Part shown: positions 52,256 through 60,175 of the stretch, one piece after another
Layout: each line of letters begins with the position of its first letter
How positions within the stretch are numbered: the first letter of the stretch is position 1
Origin: Rubrivirga marina
Lineage (GTDB): Bacteria; Bacteroidota; Rhodothermia; Rhodothermales; Rubricoccaceae
Direction: 5' to 3'
DNA: 64,000 bases
NCBI RefSeq assembly: GCF_002283365.1
Contig: NZ_MQWD01000005.1
Location: 62,001-126,000, forward strand
Program-made: the position numbers and the translations under genes
The notes under the pieces: model-generated
Seen by the model: the letters and a program-made list of their open reading frames with translations, nothing else
Database searches by the model: none
What the model was told of the DNA's origin: nothing

Positions 52256-53047
52256 CTAGAGGTTCGGGGCGAGGGGGATGACGACGCCGCCGATGACGGA
52301 CCACGGGCTCGCGTCGTCGAGGTAGAGCCGGCCGCCGCGGCGGACCTCGTCGCCCGCGTCCGGGAGACCCGTCAGGTAGTCCAGCAGGACGTACACGCCG
52401 ACGTCGCGGAGGAAGGAGGCCCCCGGCCGCCCCTCCGGCAGGCCCGCGAGCGGGTAGCCCGTCGCGGCGAGCTCGAGGTTGAACCGCTGGACGTAGGTGC
52501 CGTCGTCGTCGGGCCGGGCGGCCGGGCCGAACTGGTCGACCACGCCGAGGCCCACGGCGGCCCAGCCGCCGAGCTGTGCCCGCTCCACGAGCGCGAGGTC
52601 GAGGGAGACCTCGACCAGCGGGGCGTTCGCAGCCACGGCGCCCTCGCCGAGCGACTCCGCGCTGTACCCCGTGAACGGGTTCGAGTCGGTGTCGGCGAAC
52701 GGCGTCCAGAGAACCTGGAGCCCGAGCGACGTCCGGGGCAGCCGCGTCGGCACGGCGACGGTGGCGACCAGGAGCACCTGGGCGTCGGGGTCCAGCTCGC
52801 GGACCTCGCCCGTCGCGAGGTCGCGCACGCGAGGCCCGCCGAAGGCGTTGCCCGCCGCCACGCTCGGCTCGAACGTGACCGAGGGCGTGCAGAGCAGCCC
52901 GCCGCACCCGTCGTCTTGGGCGGCGGATTGGGGGGAGAGCGCCAGGGCGGCGAGCAGCAGGGCCGCCACGGACCCCCGCCAGCGGGCGGCAAGAGGGGGG
53001 GCGAGCGCGGCGCTCGCGCGAGGGGCAGCGTGTAGACGGGCACACAT
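52256..53047 (-). CDS. Exported, probably outer-membrane beta-barrel protein
   Basis: 263 residues. Signal peptide core AALLLAALALSPQSAAQ; mature start DDGCGGLLCTPSVTFEP with a Cys pair. Alternating beta-like strands follow (VLLVATVAVPTRLPRTSLGL, LVEVSLDLALVERAQLGGWA, FNLELAATGYPLAGL) and it closes WSVIGGVVIPLAPNL, compatible with a small barrel. The function is not recognised. It starts 11 bases after the rhodopsin stop, so the two are co-transcribed; an outer-membrane pore serving the operon is a guess. Confidence 0.6.
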   Translation of the reverse strand: MCARLHAAPRASAALAPPLAARWRGSVAALLLAALALSPQSAAQDDGCGGLLCTPSVTFEPSVAAGNAFGGPRVRDLATGEVRELDPDAQVLLVATVAVPTRLPRTSLGLQVLWTPFADTDSNPFTGYSAESLGEGAVAANAPLVEVSLDLALVERAQLGGWAAVGLGVVDQFGPAARPDDDGTYVQRFNLELAATGYPLAGLPEGRPGASFLRDVGVYVLLDYLTGLPDAGDEVRRGGRLYLDDASPWSVIGGVVIPLAPNL

Positions 53048-53058
53048 CGGGGCGGACG

Positions 53059-53796
53059 TCAGGCGAGGGGGCGGCGCGGGACCGTCGTCCGCTCCGGGAC
53101 GGCCTCGTCGCCCAAGAACTCACGGTTCCGCATCACGGTCGAGAGCGTGCTCAGCGCCAGGAACCCGAACCCGACCTTCGCGACGACGTCGAGGACCGTG
53201 AACAGCCCGGCCTCCCAGGCGTCGCCGACCACGTCGAGCCCCTCGGGGCTGAGGATCCAGACGAGCGGGTACATCGTCCACAGGAACACGTGGACGCCCA
53301 CCAGCCGCCGGAACGCGCCCGCCGACTGGGGGTGGGCCGCGACGGCGCTCCGCCGGTACGGCCCGAGGAGCATGTAGGCGATGGCGAGGTAGGCCCCGCA
53401 CGAGACGAGGTACCACGTGATGGCCGTCGCGTCCTCGGGGAGCACGGTCGCGATGAACCCGGTCCCGATCATGAAGGCGTTGGCCCCGATGAGCTGGGCC
53501 GCCAGCACGTTCCGGCTCGACGCGACGAGCGTGAGGTCGAGGAGCAGCAGCGGCGTCGTCAGGAACCACGTCGCGTAGCGGACCCACGTCGTCCGCGTCC
53601 CGTCGGCCGAGACGTAGGCGCCGTACCCCATCGCCATCGTGAGGTAGAGGGCGAAGGCGACCAGGCAGATGAAGAAGTTCAGCGTGTAGAGGATCTCGCG
53701 GGGCCGGTGATCGGCCTTCGCCGCGCCGACCCCGAAGAGCACGGAGCCGAGCGCCATCGCCGCCGTGCCGATCCAGTACCAAGTCGTCGCAGTCAT
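53059..53796 (-). CDS. Microbial rhodopsin with T-T-D helix C motif (probable anion pump or sensor)
   Basis: 245 residues, seven TM segments. Helix C reads WVRYATWFLTTPLLLLDL. By alignment to bacteriorhodopsin R73 is R82, T76 is D85, T80 is T89, and D87 is D96. The primary proton acceptor is therefore Thr, as in halorhodopsins and the TSD cyanobacterial chloride pumps, while the D96-type donor is kept. Helix F has FLWTMYPLVWILSPEG. Helix G has LDVVAKVGFGF, with K207 as the retinal Schiff-base Lys and D203 as D212. L84 at the tuning position suggests green absorption. It is the first gene of a seven-gene operon with a copper-type box upstream. No retinal-synthesis gene is in the window. Confidence 0.93.
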   Translation of the reverse strand: MTATTWYWIGTAAMALGSVLFGVGAAKADHRPREILYTLNFFICLVAFALYLTMAMGYGAYVSADGTRTTWVRYATWFLTTPLLLLDLTLVASSRNVLAAQLIGANAFMIGTGFIATVLPEDATAITWYLVSCGAYLAIAYMLLGPYRRSAVAAHPQSAGAFRRLVGVHVFLWTMYPLVWILSPEGLDVVGDAWEAGLFTVLDVVAKVGFGFLALSTLSTVMRNREFLGDEAVPERTTVPRRPLA

Positions 53797-53857
53797 GGGG
53801 GAGTGGAGAGGGGAGGCCCATAGCTACTGAGCCCATTCCTGTCGCGTCTCGTCCTCA

Positions 53858-53876
53858 ACCTGAAAATGCGCTCAGG
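53858..53876 (-). promoter_or_regulatory. Shared 19-bp box, copy 1 (rhodopsin operon)
   Basis: Minus-strand CCTGAGCGCATTTTCAGGT, 61 bases before the rhodopsin ATG. It lies in a longer dyad TCAACCTGA/TCAGGTTGA (53855-53863 / 53872-53880). TAGCTATG, a near match to TAnnTTTG, begins about 30 bases downstream. Matches copies 2 and 3 at 14 of 19 invariant positions. Confidence 0.7.
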
Positions 53877-53913
53877 TTGACTTGGATCATGGTTTTCCCG
53901 AGCGCGGGTCCTG

Positions 53914-53961
53914 GGCGGCGTCCCCGGCGGCGTCCCCGGCGGCGTCCCCGGCGGCGTCCCC
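53914..53961. repeat. Four tandem copies of a 12-bp GC-rich unit
   Basis: GGCGGCGTCCCC repeats perfectly four times with a partial fifth copy, in the 327-base gap between the rhodopsin start and the histidine kinase stop. It is non-coding on either strand as far as can be judged. Apart from it and the shared box, 53797-54123 shows nothing. Confidence 0.9.
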
Positions 53962-54123
53962 GGCGGCCCGTTAGCGACCCGTCAGTGGCCTGGCCCGCGC
54001 GCTCCATCCCCAGCCCTCACGATGCGCCCCCCCCTCCGGGCGCCCGACGCCGCGCGCCCGGGCTCCCGCGCGGGACGCACCGGCTCGCCGGTGGGCGGTC
54101 GGGGCGAGACGGGCCAGCGCCGG

Positions 54124-55548
54124 TCAGTCCGACCCGTGCAGGCAGGGGAGGAGGACCCAGAACGTCGCGCCAAGGCCGGGGCCCGGGCTCGCGCACCCGA
54201 CCTCCCCGCTGTACCCCTCGACGATGGCCTTGACGATGGCGAGGCCGAGCCCGCTCCCCGGCTCGGCCTGGACCTCCGGCGTGTCGGCCCGGAAGAACCG
54301 GTCGAACAGCCGCTCGCACGTCGCCTCGTCGAACCCGGCGCCCGTGTCCTCGACCTCCAGCCGCGCCGACCCGTCGACGTGCCCCAGCCGGACCGAGACC
54401 CGCCCGCCCGGGGGCGTGTACTTCACCGCGTTCCCCACCAGGTTGTCGACGACCTCGGCGAGCGGCCCGGCCTCGGCCGCGAGCCGGACGTCGGGTTCGG
54501 CCGACACGTCGAGCGCGAGCCCGCGCGCGGCGGCCTCGGGCCGGAGCCGCCCGGCACGCTGGCGGACGAGCGCGCCGAGGTCGAGCCGGGCGTCGGGCGT
54601 CTTCTCGAGCGACTCGGCCCGGGCGAGGTGGAGGAGGCCCTGGACCGTCCCCGTCATCTCGGCCACGTCCTCGACGACCCGGCCCAGCGTCTCGCGGTAG
54701 GCCTCGGGCTCGCGCTCTCGGCGGAGCGCGACCTCGGCCTCGCTCCGGAGCGTCGCGAGCGGCGTCAGGAGCTCGTGGGCCGCGTTCGCGGTGAACCGCC
54801 GTTCCCTCGCGACCGACGCTTCGAGGCGGGCGAGGAGCCCGTTGAACGTCTCGGCCAGGTCCGTCAGCTCGTCGCGCGTCTCGAAGTCTGACGGGAGCCG
54901 CCCGCCGAGTCGGCCGCCGTCGGCCGCGAGCCGCCCGGCCGCGTCAGTCAGCACGGCGACCGGGCGGAGCGCCCGACGCGCGAGCCACCACCCGGCCCCC
55001 AGCGCGAACAACACGCCGAGCGCCACGCCGAGCGCCAGCGTCCGGCCGAGGTCGCGGAGCTCGCGGTGCCGGCTCCACTCGACGCCCGAGACCTCGACGT
55101 AGCCCGCGAGCGCGCCGGACGGCGCCCGGAGCGGCTCGACGAGCGACCGGAGCGGCTCGCCCGCCCACTCCCGGCTCGCCCGGAGCGCGTCGCCGCCCTC
55201 GGGGAGCGCGACGCCGAGTGGGGGCCGCCCGCGCACGTTCTGGGAGGCGAAGGCCACGTCGCCGTCGGGCGTCAGCACGCGGACGAACGTCGCGTTCGGC
55301 CCGTCTAGCCGCGTCGCGACGGCCGCCGTCGAGGCGAGCGCGCCCGCGTCGACGCCGCCCTCGCCGACGGCCAGGAGGGGGACGACGGCCTCGAGTTCGT
55401 GGTCGAGGTGCCGGTCGAACGAGCGGTGCGCGGCGGCGTGGAACCCGACGTAGCAGAACACGGCGAACGCGCTGAGCAGCAGGAGCAGCGTGAGCGCGTA
55501 CCACAGCGCGAGCCGGGCCGAGATCGGGAGGGGGGGGAGCGGGCTCAT
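54124..55548 (-). CDS. CusS-type sensor histidine kinase
   Basis: 474 residues from ATG 55548. TM1 LWYALTLLLLLSAFAVFCYV, a periplasmic domain of about 130 residues, TM2 ALGVALGVLFALGAGWWLAR, HAMP, H-box FTANAAHELLTPLATLRSEA, N-box VDNLVGNAVKYTPPGGRVSV, and G boxes DTGAGFDEATCERLFDRFFR and GSGLGLAIVKAIVE. Closest in layout to heavy-metal sensor kinases (CusS/PcoS). The periplasmic domain has almost no His/Met, so the stimulus is not proven to be copper. It follows the response regulator by 23 bases. Confidence 0.85.
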   Translation of the reverse strand: MSPLPPLPISARLALWYALTLLLLLSAFAVFCYVGFHAAAHRSFDRHLDHELEAVVPLLAVGEGGVDAGALASTAAVATRLDGPNATFVRVLTPDGDVAFASQNVRGRPPLGVALPEGGDALRASREWAGEPLRSLVEPLRAPSGALAGYVEVSGVEWSRHRELRDLGRTLALGVALGVLFALGAGWWLARRALRPVAVLTDAAGRLAADGGRLGGRLPSDFETRDELTDLAETFNGLLARLEASVARERRFTANAAHELLTPLATLRSEAEVALRREREPEAYRETLGRVVEDVAEMTGTVQGLLHLARAESLEKTPDARLDLGALVRQRAGRLRPEAAARGLALDVSAEPDVRLAAEAGPLAEVVDNLVGNAVKYTPPGGRVSVRLGHVDGSARLEVEDTGAGFDEATCERLFDRFFRADTPEVQAEPGSGLGLAIVKAIVEGYSGEVGCASPGPGLGATFWVLLPCLHGSD

Positions 55549-55571
55549 GGGGGACGAACGCTCGTCGGCGC

Positions 55572-56297
55572 TCACTCCGCGCCCGGGGCGCCGTCGGCGG
55601 GGGCGAGCCGGTAGCCCACGCCCCGGATCGTCTCGATCGACGGAGCGCCCGAGGCCCCCGACTCCCTCTCGGCGTCGGCGAGCCGCTGGCGGAGCCCGCT
55701 GACCGTCACGTCGAGCGCGTTGTCGGTCACGAAGAGCGGGTCGCCCCAGACCCGCTCCGCGAGGACCGTCCGCGAGAGGGCCGCGTCGGCGCTCCGCATG
55801 AGGACCTCGAGCATGGCGTGCTCCTTGGGGCGGAGGTTGAGGACGGCCTCGCGGAGCGGCCCGGCCATCGTCACCCTCCGTCGCTCGCCGTCGAGCACGA
55901 GGGGGCCGACGGCGACGGTCCGTTTCTGGTCCGAGAGCGGGGGCCGCCGGAGGAGCGCACGGAGCCGGGCCACGAGCTCCTCGAAGGCGAACGGCTTGGG
56001 GAGGTAGTCGTCGGCGCCGGCGTCGAGCCCGGCCACGCGGTGCTCCACGTCCGAGAGCGCCGTCAGCATCAGGACCGGCTGGTCCTTGCCCGCGGCCCGG
56101 ACCCGCTCGACGATCGTCTTGCCGTCGCCTCGGGGGAGCCGCCAGTCGACGACGAACGCGTCGTAGGCGTTCTCCAGGGCGAGCCGCTCGCCGACCTCGG
56201 CGTCGCCGGCCACGTCGACGCGGTACCCCTCCTCCTCGAGCCCGCGGCGGACGGAGTCGGCGAGGCGCGCCTCGTCTTCGATGAGGAGGACCCACAT
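55572..56297 (-). CDS. OmpR/CusR-type response regulator
   Basis: 241 residues from ATG 56297 (MWVLLIEDEARLADSVRRG); an upstream ATG at 56363 overlaps the shared box and is less likely. Receiver: acidic IEDE, phospho-acceptor FVVDWRLPRGDG, TALSD, and Lys in DDYLPKPFAFEELVARLR. DNA-binding winged helix: LRPKEHAMLEVLMRSADAAL, DNALDVTVSGLRQRLADAER and IRGVGYRLA. Divergent from the DUF2231 unit with one shared box between. Probably the factor that binds the 19-bp boxes. Confidence 0.9.
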   Translation of the reverse strand: MWVLLIEDEARLADSVRRGLEEEGYRVDVAGDAEVGERLALENAYDAFVVDWRLPRGDGKTIVERVRAAGKDQPVLMLTALSDVEHRVAGLDAGADDYLPKPFAFEELVARLRALLRRPPLSDQKRTVAVGPLVLDGERRRVTMAGPLREAVLNLRPKEHAMLEVLMRSADAALSRTVLAERVWGDPLFVTDNALDVTVSGLRQRLADAERESGASGAPSIETIRGVGYRLAPADGAPGAE

Positions 56298-56362
56298 GGG
56301 GGCGTCGGGGGAGGGGAACGGGTCAGGCACGGGATACTCACGGATCGCGGTGGGGGCGGGCA

Positions 56363-56381
56363 CCTTAACGCCTTTTCAGGT
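56363..56381 (+). promoter_or_regulatory. Shared 19-bp box, copy 2 (two-component/DUF2231 divergent region)
   Basis: CCTTAACGCCTTTTCAGGT, 60 bases before ATG 56442. It sits between the divergent response regulator and the DUF2231 unit, the usual place for autoregulation. CGCCCCGTTTCATG about 25-38 bases downstream parallels CGCCCCGTTAGAG in copy 3. Confidence 0.7.
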
Positions 56382-56441
56382 CCCGCTCAGCCCTACCTCA
56401 GCCGGCGCCCCGTTTCATGGGCACGCCACCACTCTGCCCCC

Positions 56442-56561
56442 ATGGCCATCGCCGTCGCGCTCTACTTCGCCGCCCTCGTCGCCGCCATCGCCGCCGTCGG
56501 GCGTGCGCTCGCGCCGCCCGCCGTCCGGGTCCTCGACGCCACCCTCCGCCTCCCCCGCTGA
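56442..56561 (+). CDS. 39-residue single-TM small protein
   Basis: ATG at the same distance from the shared box as the copper oxidase start, which supports this start. Product: AIAVALYFAALVAAIAAVGR as one TM segment, then LAPPAVRVLDATLRLPR. Its stop overlaps the next ATG (TGATG). Possibly a small membrane partner of the DUF2231 protein. It resembles no family I know. Confidence 0.55.
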   Translation: MAIAVALYFAALVAAIAAVGRALAPPAVRVLDATLRLPR

Positions 56562-57595
56562 TGCTTCCCGACTGGCTCCCCAACGTCCACCCGCTCGTCG
56601 TCCACTTCCCCATCGCGCTCCTCGTCGTGGCTGCGCTTGTGGACGCGGTCGCCCTCGTCGTCCGGCGGACGTACCCGTGGGTCCGGGCCTCGGCCGTCGG
56701 GCTCTACGCGCTCGGCGCGCTCGGGGCCGCGGCCGGGTTCCTCACTGGCCGCGACGCCTCGGACGAGGTCGACCTCCCGGCCCAGGCGCTCACCACGCTC
56801 AACGCCCACGCCGACTGGGCCCTCTACCTCGTGTGGTTCGCCGGGCTCTACGCCGCCGTCCGCGTCGCGGCCCTGTGGCTCGACGGGCGGGGCCGGGAGC
56901 CGGGTCGGCTCGCCGTCCACGCCCCGCTGGCGGCGCTCGGGCTCGTCGGGCTGTTCCTCGTCCAGCAGACGGCCGAGCGCGGCGGGCAGATGGTGTACCA
57001 GTACGGCGTGGCCGTGGCGGCCGCCCAAGCCGACGCTCCCGGCGGGGGCGGGATGGGCGACCACTCGGGCATGGTCATGGACGACTCGGTAGCGGACAGC
57101 CCGGGCGCCGACGCCCCAGCGGGCCTCCCCGCCCTCGACGTCCTCTCCGGCGCCCCGCCCGACGGGGCCACGCTCACGGCCGCGCCGGGCCGCCCGGCGT
57201 TCGTGGCGACCGGCGGCCCCGTCGGGGACGTGGTGGCCGAGGCCACGCTCGACCTCTCCGGGTTCACGGGCACGGCCATGCTCGTCCACCACGTCCGCGA
57301 CGCCCGGAACTACGACTTCCTCGCGCTCGACAAGCCCGCCTCCGGCGAGGTCATGCTCCGCCAGGGGCGCGTCGAAGACGGCCGCGAGACGACCATGGAC
57401 GAGGGGGCGGCCCCGCTCGACGGCCCGGCCGAGCTCAAGGCGTACGCCGTGGGCACCCACTTCCGGGGCTACCTCGGCGGCGAGCAGCTCACGCACCCCC
57501 ACGGCCCGGCCGCCCCGCCCGGCCGCGTCGGGCTCCGTCTCGACGGCGCGGGCACGGCCCGCGTCCTCGCGCTCTCGGCGACCCCCGTCGAGTAG
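56561..57595 (+). CDS. DUF2231 membrane protein with periplasmic lectin-like domain
   Basis: 344 residues from the ATG at 56561. N-terminal four-TM DUF2231 domain: LPNVHPLVVHFPIALLVVAA with the family's HP-x-x-VHFP signature, then TLNAHADWALYLVWFAGLYA and HAPLAALGLVGLFLVQQTAE. A Met/Asp/His linker (GMGDHSGMVMDDS) follows, then from about 195 a beta-rich domain like DUF1080/LamG folds (VVAEATLDLSGFTGTAMLVH, ARNYDFLALDKPASGEVML, RVGLRLDGAGTARVLALSA). DUF2231 proteins are often near copper genes; the reaction is unknown. Confidence 0.75.
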   Translation: MLPDWLPNVHPLVVHFPIALLVVAALVDAVALVVRRTYPWVRASAVGLYALGALGAAAGFLTGRDASDEVDLPAQALTTLNAHADWALYLVWFAGLYAAVRVAALWLDGRGREPGRLAVHAPLAALGLVGLFLVQQTAERGGQMVYQYGVAVAAAQADAPGGGGMGDHSGMVMDDSVADSPGADAPAGLPALDVLSGAPPDGATLTAAPGRPAFVATGGPVGDVVAEATLDLSGFTGTAMLVHHVRDARNYDFLALDKPASGEVMLRQGRVEDGRETTMDEGAAPLDGPAELKAYAVGTHFRGYLGGEQLTHPHGPAAPPGRVGLRLDGAGTARVLALSATPVE

Positions 57596-57642
57596 CGCCC
57601 CCCTACACCCCTACACCCCGCGGCGCCCCGCCGCCCACGTCC

Positions 57643-58029
57643 ATGCGCGTCTCCCTGCTCCTCGCTCTCCCCCTCGCCCTCGCCGCGTGTGCCTCCGAGG
57701 ACCCCCCCGCCGTCCCCGACGCGCCCCCGGGGGCCGCCGTTGAGGACGAGCTCTCCGTCGACGACGATCTCTCCGCCGAGGACGGCGCCTTGGAGGACGG
57801 CTCCCTCGACCCCGGCGACCCGCTCGGGGTCCCCCAGGTTGAGCCGGCCCGGCCCGCCCCAGCCCCGCCGGTGCCGCCGAGCGAGCGCCCGGAGGCCGCC
57901 GAGGACCACCCCGAGGGCGAGCACACGATGGAGGACGGCATGATGATGGACGGGGACCACACAATGGACGGCGAGGCCCCCATGGACCACGGCCAGATGG
58001 ACCATGACCAGATGGACCACGACCAGTGA
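57643..58029 (+). CDS. Met/His/Asp-rich lipoprotein (copper-binding candidate)
   Basis: 128 residues. Signal peptide with lipobox ALAAC; acidic Pro-rich middle; C-terminal Met/His/Asp clusters EGEHTMEDGMMMDGDHTMDG and MDHGQMDHDQMDHDQ. MDHxQ repeats are typical of periplasmic copper-binding proteins (PcoE/CopB-type). It lies between the DUF2231 gene and the shared box of the copper oxidase operon. Confidence 0.65.
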   Translation: MRVSLLLALPLALAACASEDPPAVPDAPPGAAVEDELSVDDDLSAEDGALEDGSLDPGDPLGVPQVEPARPAPAPPVPPSERPEAAEDHPEGEHTMEDGMMMDGDHTMDGEAPMDHGQMDHDQMDHDQ

Positions 58030-58071
58030 CGGGGGGGGCGCGGCGTCGCTTCGCGCCCTCTTCGCGTGCGG

Positions 58072-58090
58072 CCTTAGCGTCTTTTAAGGT
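58072..58090 (+). promoter_or_regulatory. Shared 19-bp box, copy 3 (copper oxidase operon)
   Basis: CCTTAGCGTCTTTTAAGGT, 60 bases before ATG 58151. CCTTA/TAAGG arms make it a dyad. CGCCCCGTTAGAG follows about 25 bases downstream. Confidence 0.7.
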
Positions 58091-58150
58091 GTGGGGCCGC
58101 ACTTCCGCACGCACGCCCCGTTAGAGACCCACGACCCACGCCCCATCCTA

Positions 58151-60073
58151 ATGGACCGCCGACTCTTTATCCGCAACGCCTCCGCCCTCGGCGCCCTCGC
58201 GGGCCTGAGCGCGATGACCCCGGCCTGGGCGCGCTCGGCGCTCACCCTCGGCCCCGCCCGCGTCGAGGGCTTGGCGCCCACGGTCCGGCGCCCCGGCCTC
58301 GTCGAGTACGACCTGACGATCGACCGGACCCCCCTCTTGTTCGGCGGCGAGCGCGGGACGGCCGTCACCATCAACGGCGGCGTGCCGGGCCCGCTCCTCC
58401 GGTTCACCGAGGGCGACGAGGCCGTCATCCGCGTCCACAACCGTCTCGACGAGATGACGTCGGTCCACTGGCACGGGCTCATCCTCCCCAACGACCAGGA
58501 CGGCGTCCCCCACGTCAACTTCCCCGGCATCGCGGCACGGTCGACGTTCGAGTACCGGTACCCCATCCGCCAGTACGGGACCTACTGGTACCACAGCCAC
58601 TCCGCCTTCCAGGAGCAGCTCGGCCACTACGGCGCGCTGGTGATCGACCCGGCCGGGCCGGAGCCGTACGCCTTCGACCGCGAGCTGATCGTGGTCTTGT
58701 CGGACTGGACGTTCGAGGACCCCCACGACGTGCTCGACAACCTCAAGAACCGGGCGAACTACTACAACTACCAGCGGAACACGCTCGGCGACGTCCTGAG
58801 CGGCGACGTCAGCCCGTCGAGCTACCTCGCGTGGGAGCGGATGCGGATGGACCCGACCGACATCTCCGACATCACCGGCGCGACGTACACCTTCCTGATG
58901 AACGGGCAGGCCCCCGACCCGGGCTGGAGCGGGCTGTTCCGCCCCGGCGAGCGCGTTCGGCTCCGGTTCGTCAACGCGAGCGCGCTGACGTTCTACGACG
59001 TCCGCATCCCCGGCCTCCCCATGACCGTCGTCCAGGTCAACGGCCAGCACGTCCAGCCCGTCGAGACCGACGAGATCCGGATGGGGATCGCCGAGACCTA
59101 CGACGTCGTCGTCGAGCCCGGCGACCGGGCCTACACCGTCTTCGCCGAGGCCATGGACCGCTCCGGCTACGCGCGCGGCACGCTGGCGCCGCGCGTCGGC
59201 ATGACGGCGCCCGTCCCCGAGCGCCGCGAGCGCCCGTCGCTCACCATGATGGACATGGGGATGGACCACGGCGCGATGGGCGGCATGGACGGAATGGACC
59301 ACGGCAGCATGGACATGTCCGGCGGCGCGGCCTCGGGCGGCGCGATGGCCGGGATGGACCACGGCGCGATGGACATGCCAGCCTCCGACGCCTCGATGGA
59401 AGGCATGGACCACTCCGGCATGGCGATGGGCGCCGCCAGCGGCGAGATGGCGATGCCCGGCGTCGACCGCACCGGCCTCCGCCCGCCAGGCACGATCCCG
59501 GAGCCCACGATGCACGGGCCCGACGATCACGGCAAGGCCAACGCGATGGCGCCCATGCAGACGCGCTCGCGCCTCCACGAGCCCGGCGTCGGGCTGGGCG
59601 ACGACGGCCGCCGCGTGCTCGTCTACACCGACCTCAAGGCGCTCCACCCCGAGCCCCGCCGGGCGCCCGACCGCGAGATCGAGCTCCACCTCACCGGCAA
59701 CATGGAGCGCTACATGTGGGGGATCAACGGGAAGACCTACGCCGAGGAGCCGCTCATCCCGATGACCCTCGGCGAGCGCTTGCGGCTCACCATGGTCAAC
59801 GACACCATGATGAACCACCCGATGCACCTCCACGGCATGTGGATGGAGCTCGAGAACGGGCAGGGCGACTACATCCCGCGCGTCCACACCATCGTCGTCA
59901 AGCCCGCCGAGCGGGTCTCGCTCTTGGTCGAGGTCGACGCGCTCGGGCCGTGGGCCTTCCACTGCCACATCCTCTACCACATGGACCTCGGGATGTTCAG
60001 GGTGGCCATGGTCCAGCGCCCCGGCGAGACGCTCCCGCCCGAGCTCGCCGCCTCGTACGTGCCCCAGGGCTGA
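58151..60073 (+). CDS. copA: CopA-type multicopper oxidase
   Basis: 640 residues. Tat-like signal DRRLFIRNASALGALAGL; copper ligands in SVHWHGLILP (near 103), YWYHSHSAFQEQ, NHPMHLHGMWME and FHCHILYHMDLGMF. The insert from about 365 to 470 is Met/His rich (MDMGMDHGAMGGMDGMDHGS and further MDHG repeats), as in CopA/PcoA. It oxidises Cu(I) to Cu(II) in the periplasm and binds copper. First gene of the operon 58151-62646 under copy 3 of the shared box. Confidence 0.93.
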   Translation: MDRRLFIRNASALGALAGLSAMTPAWARSALTLGPARVEGLAPTVRRPGLVEYDLTIDRTPLLFGGERGTAVTINGGVPGPLLRFTEGDEAVIRVHNRLDEMTSVHWHGLILPNDQDGVPHVNFPGIAARSTFEYRYPIRQYGTYWYHSHSAFQEQLGHYGALVIDPAGPEPYAFDRELIVVLSDWTFEDPHDVLDNLKNRANYYNYQRNTLGDVLSGDVSPSSYLAWERMRMDPTDISDITGATYTFLMNGQAPDPGWSGLFRPGERVRLRFVNASALTFYDVRIPGLPMTVVQVNGQHVQPVETDEIRMGIAETYDVVVEPGDRAYTVFAEAMDRSGYARGTLAPRVGMTAPVPERRERPSLTMMDMGMDHGAMGGMDGMDHGSMDMSGGAASGGAMAGMDHGAMDMPASDASMEGMDHSGMAMGAASGEMAMPGVDRTGLRPPGTIPEPTMHGPDDHGKANAMAPMQTRSRLHEPGVGLGDDGRRVLVYTDLKALHPEPRRAPDREIELHLTGNMERYMWGINGKTYAEEPLIPMTLGERLRLTMVNDTMMNHPMHLHGMWMELENGQGDYIPRVHTIVVKPAERVSLLVEVDALGPWAFHCHILYHMDLGMFRVAMVQRPGETLPPELAASYVPQG

Positions 60074-60079
60074 CCGACC

Positions 60080-60105
60080 CGGGCGGCCCCACCTCCGGCC
60101 GCCCG
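60080..60105 (+). promoter_or_regulatory. First of two hairpins between copA and copB
   Basis: CGGGCGGCC (60080-60088) pairs with GGCCGCCCG (60097-60105), an 8-base loop, starting 7 bases after the copA stop. No T-run. Likely protects or partly terminates the copA mRNA. Confidence 0.5.
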
Positions 60106-60107
60106 AC

Positions 60108-60147
60108 GCCGCCCCCCGACCCTCCGAGCGACGGGGAGGGGGGCGGC
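60108..60147 (+). promoter_or_regulatory. Second hairpin between copA and copB
   Basis: GCCGCCCCCC (60108-60117) pairs with GGGGGGCGGC (60138-60147) across 20 bases, directly after the first hairpin. Together they fill the 102-base gap and end 28 bases before the copB ATG. Confidence 0.5.
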
Positions 60148-60175
60148 CCCTTCTGCTCCCGATCGACCCTCTCCG

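Noticed and set aside
53914-53961. 12-bp tandem repeat as a CRISPR or iteron array
   Set aside because: Units are contiguous with no spacers and purely GC-rich; simple slippage repeat is sufficient.
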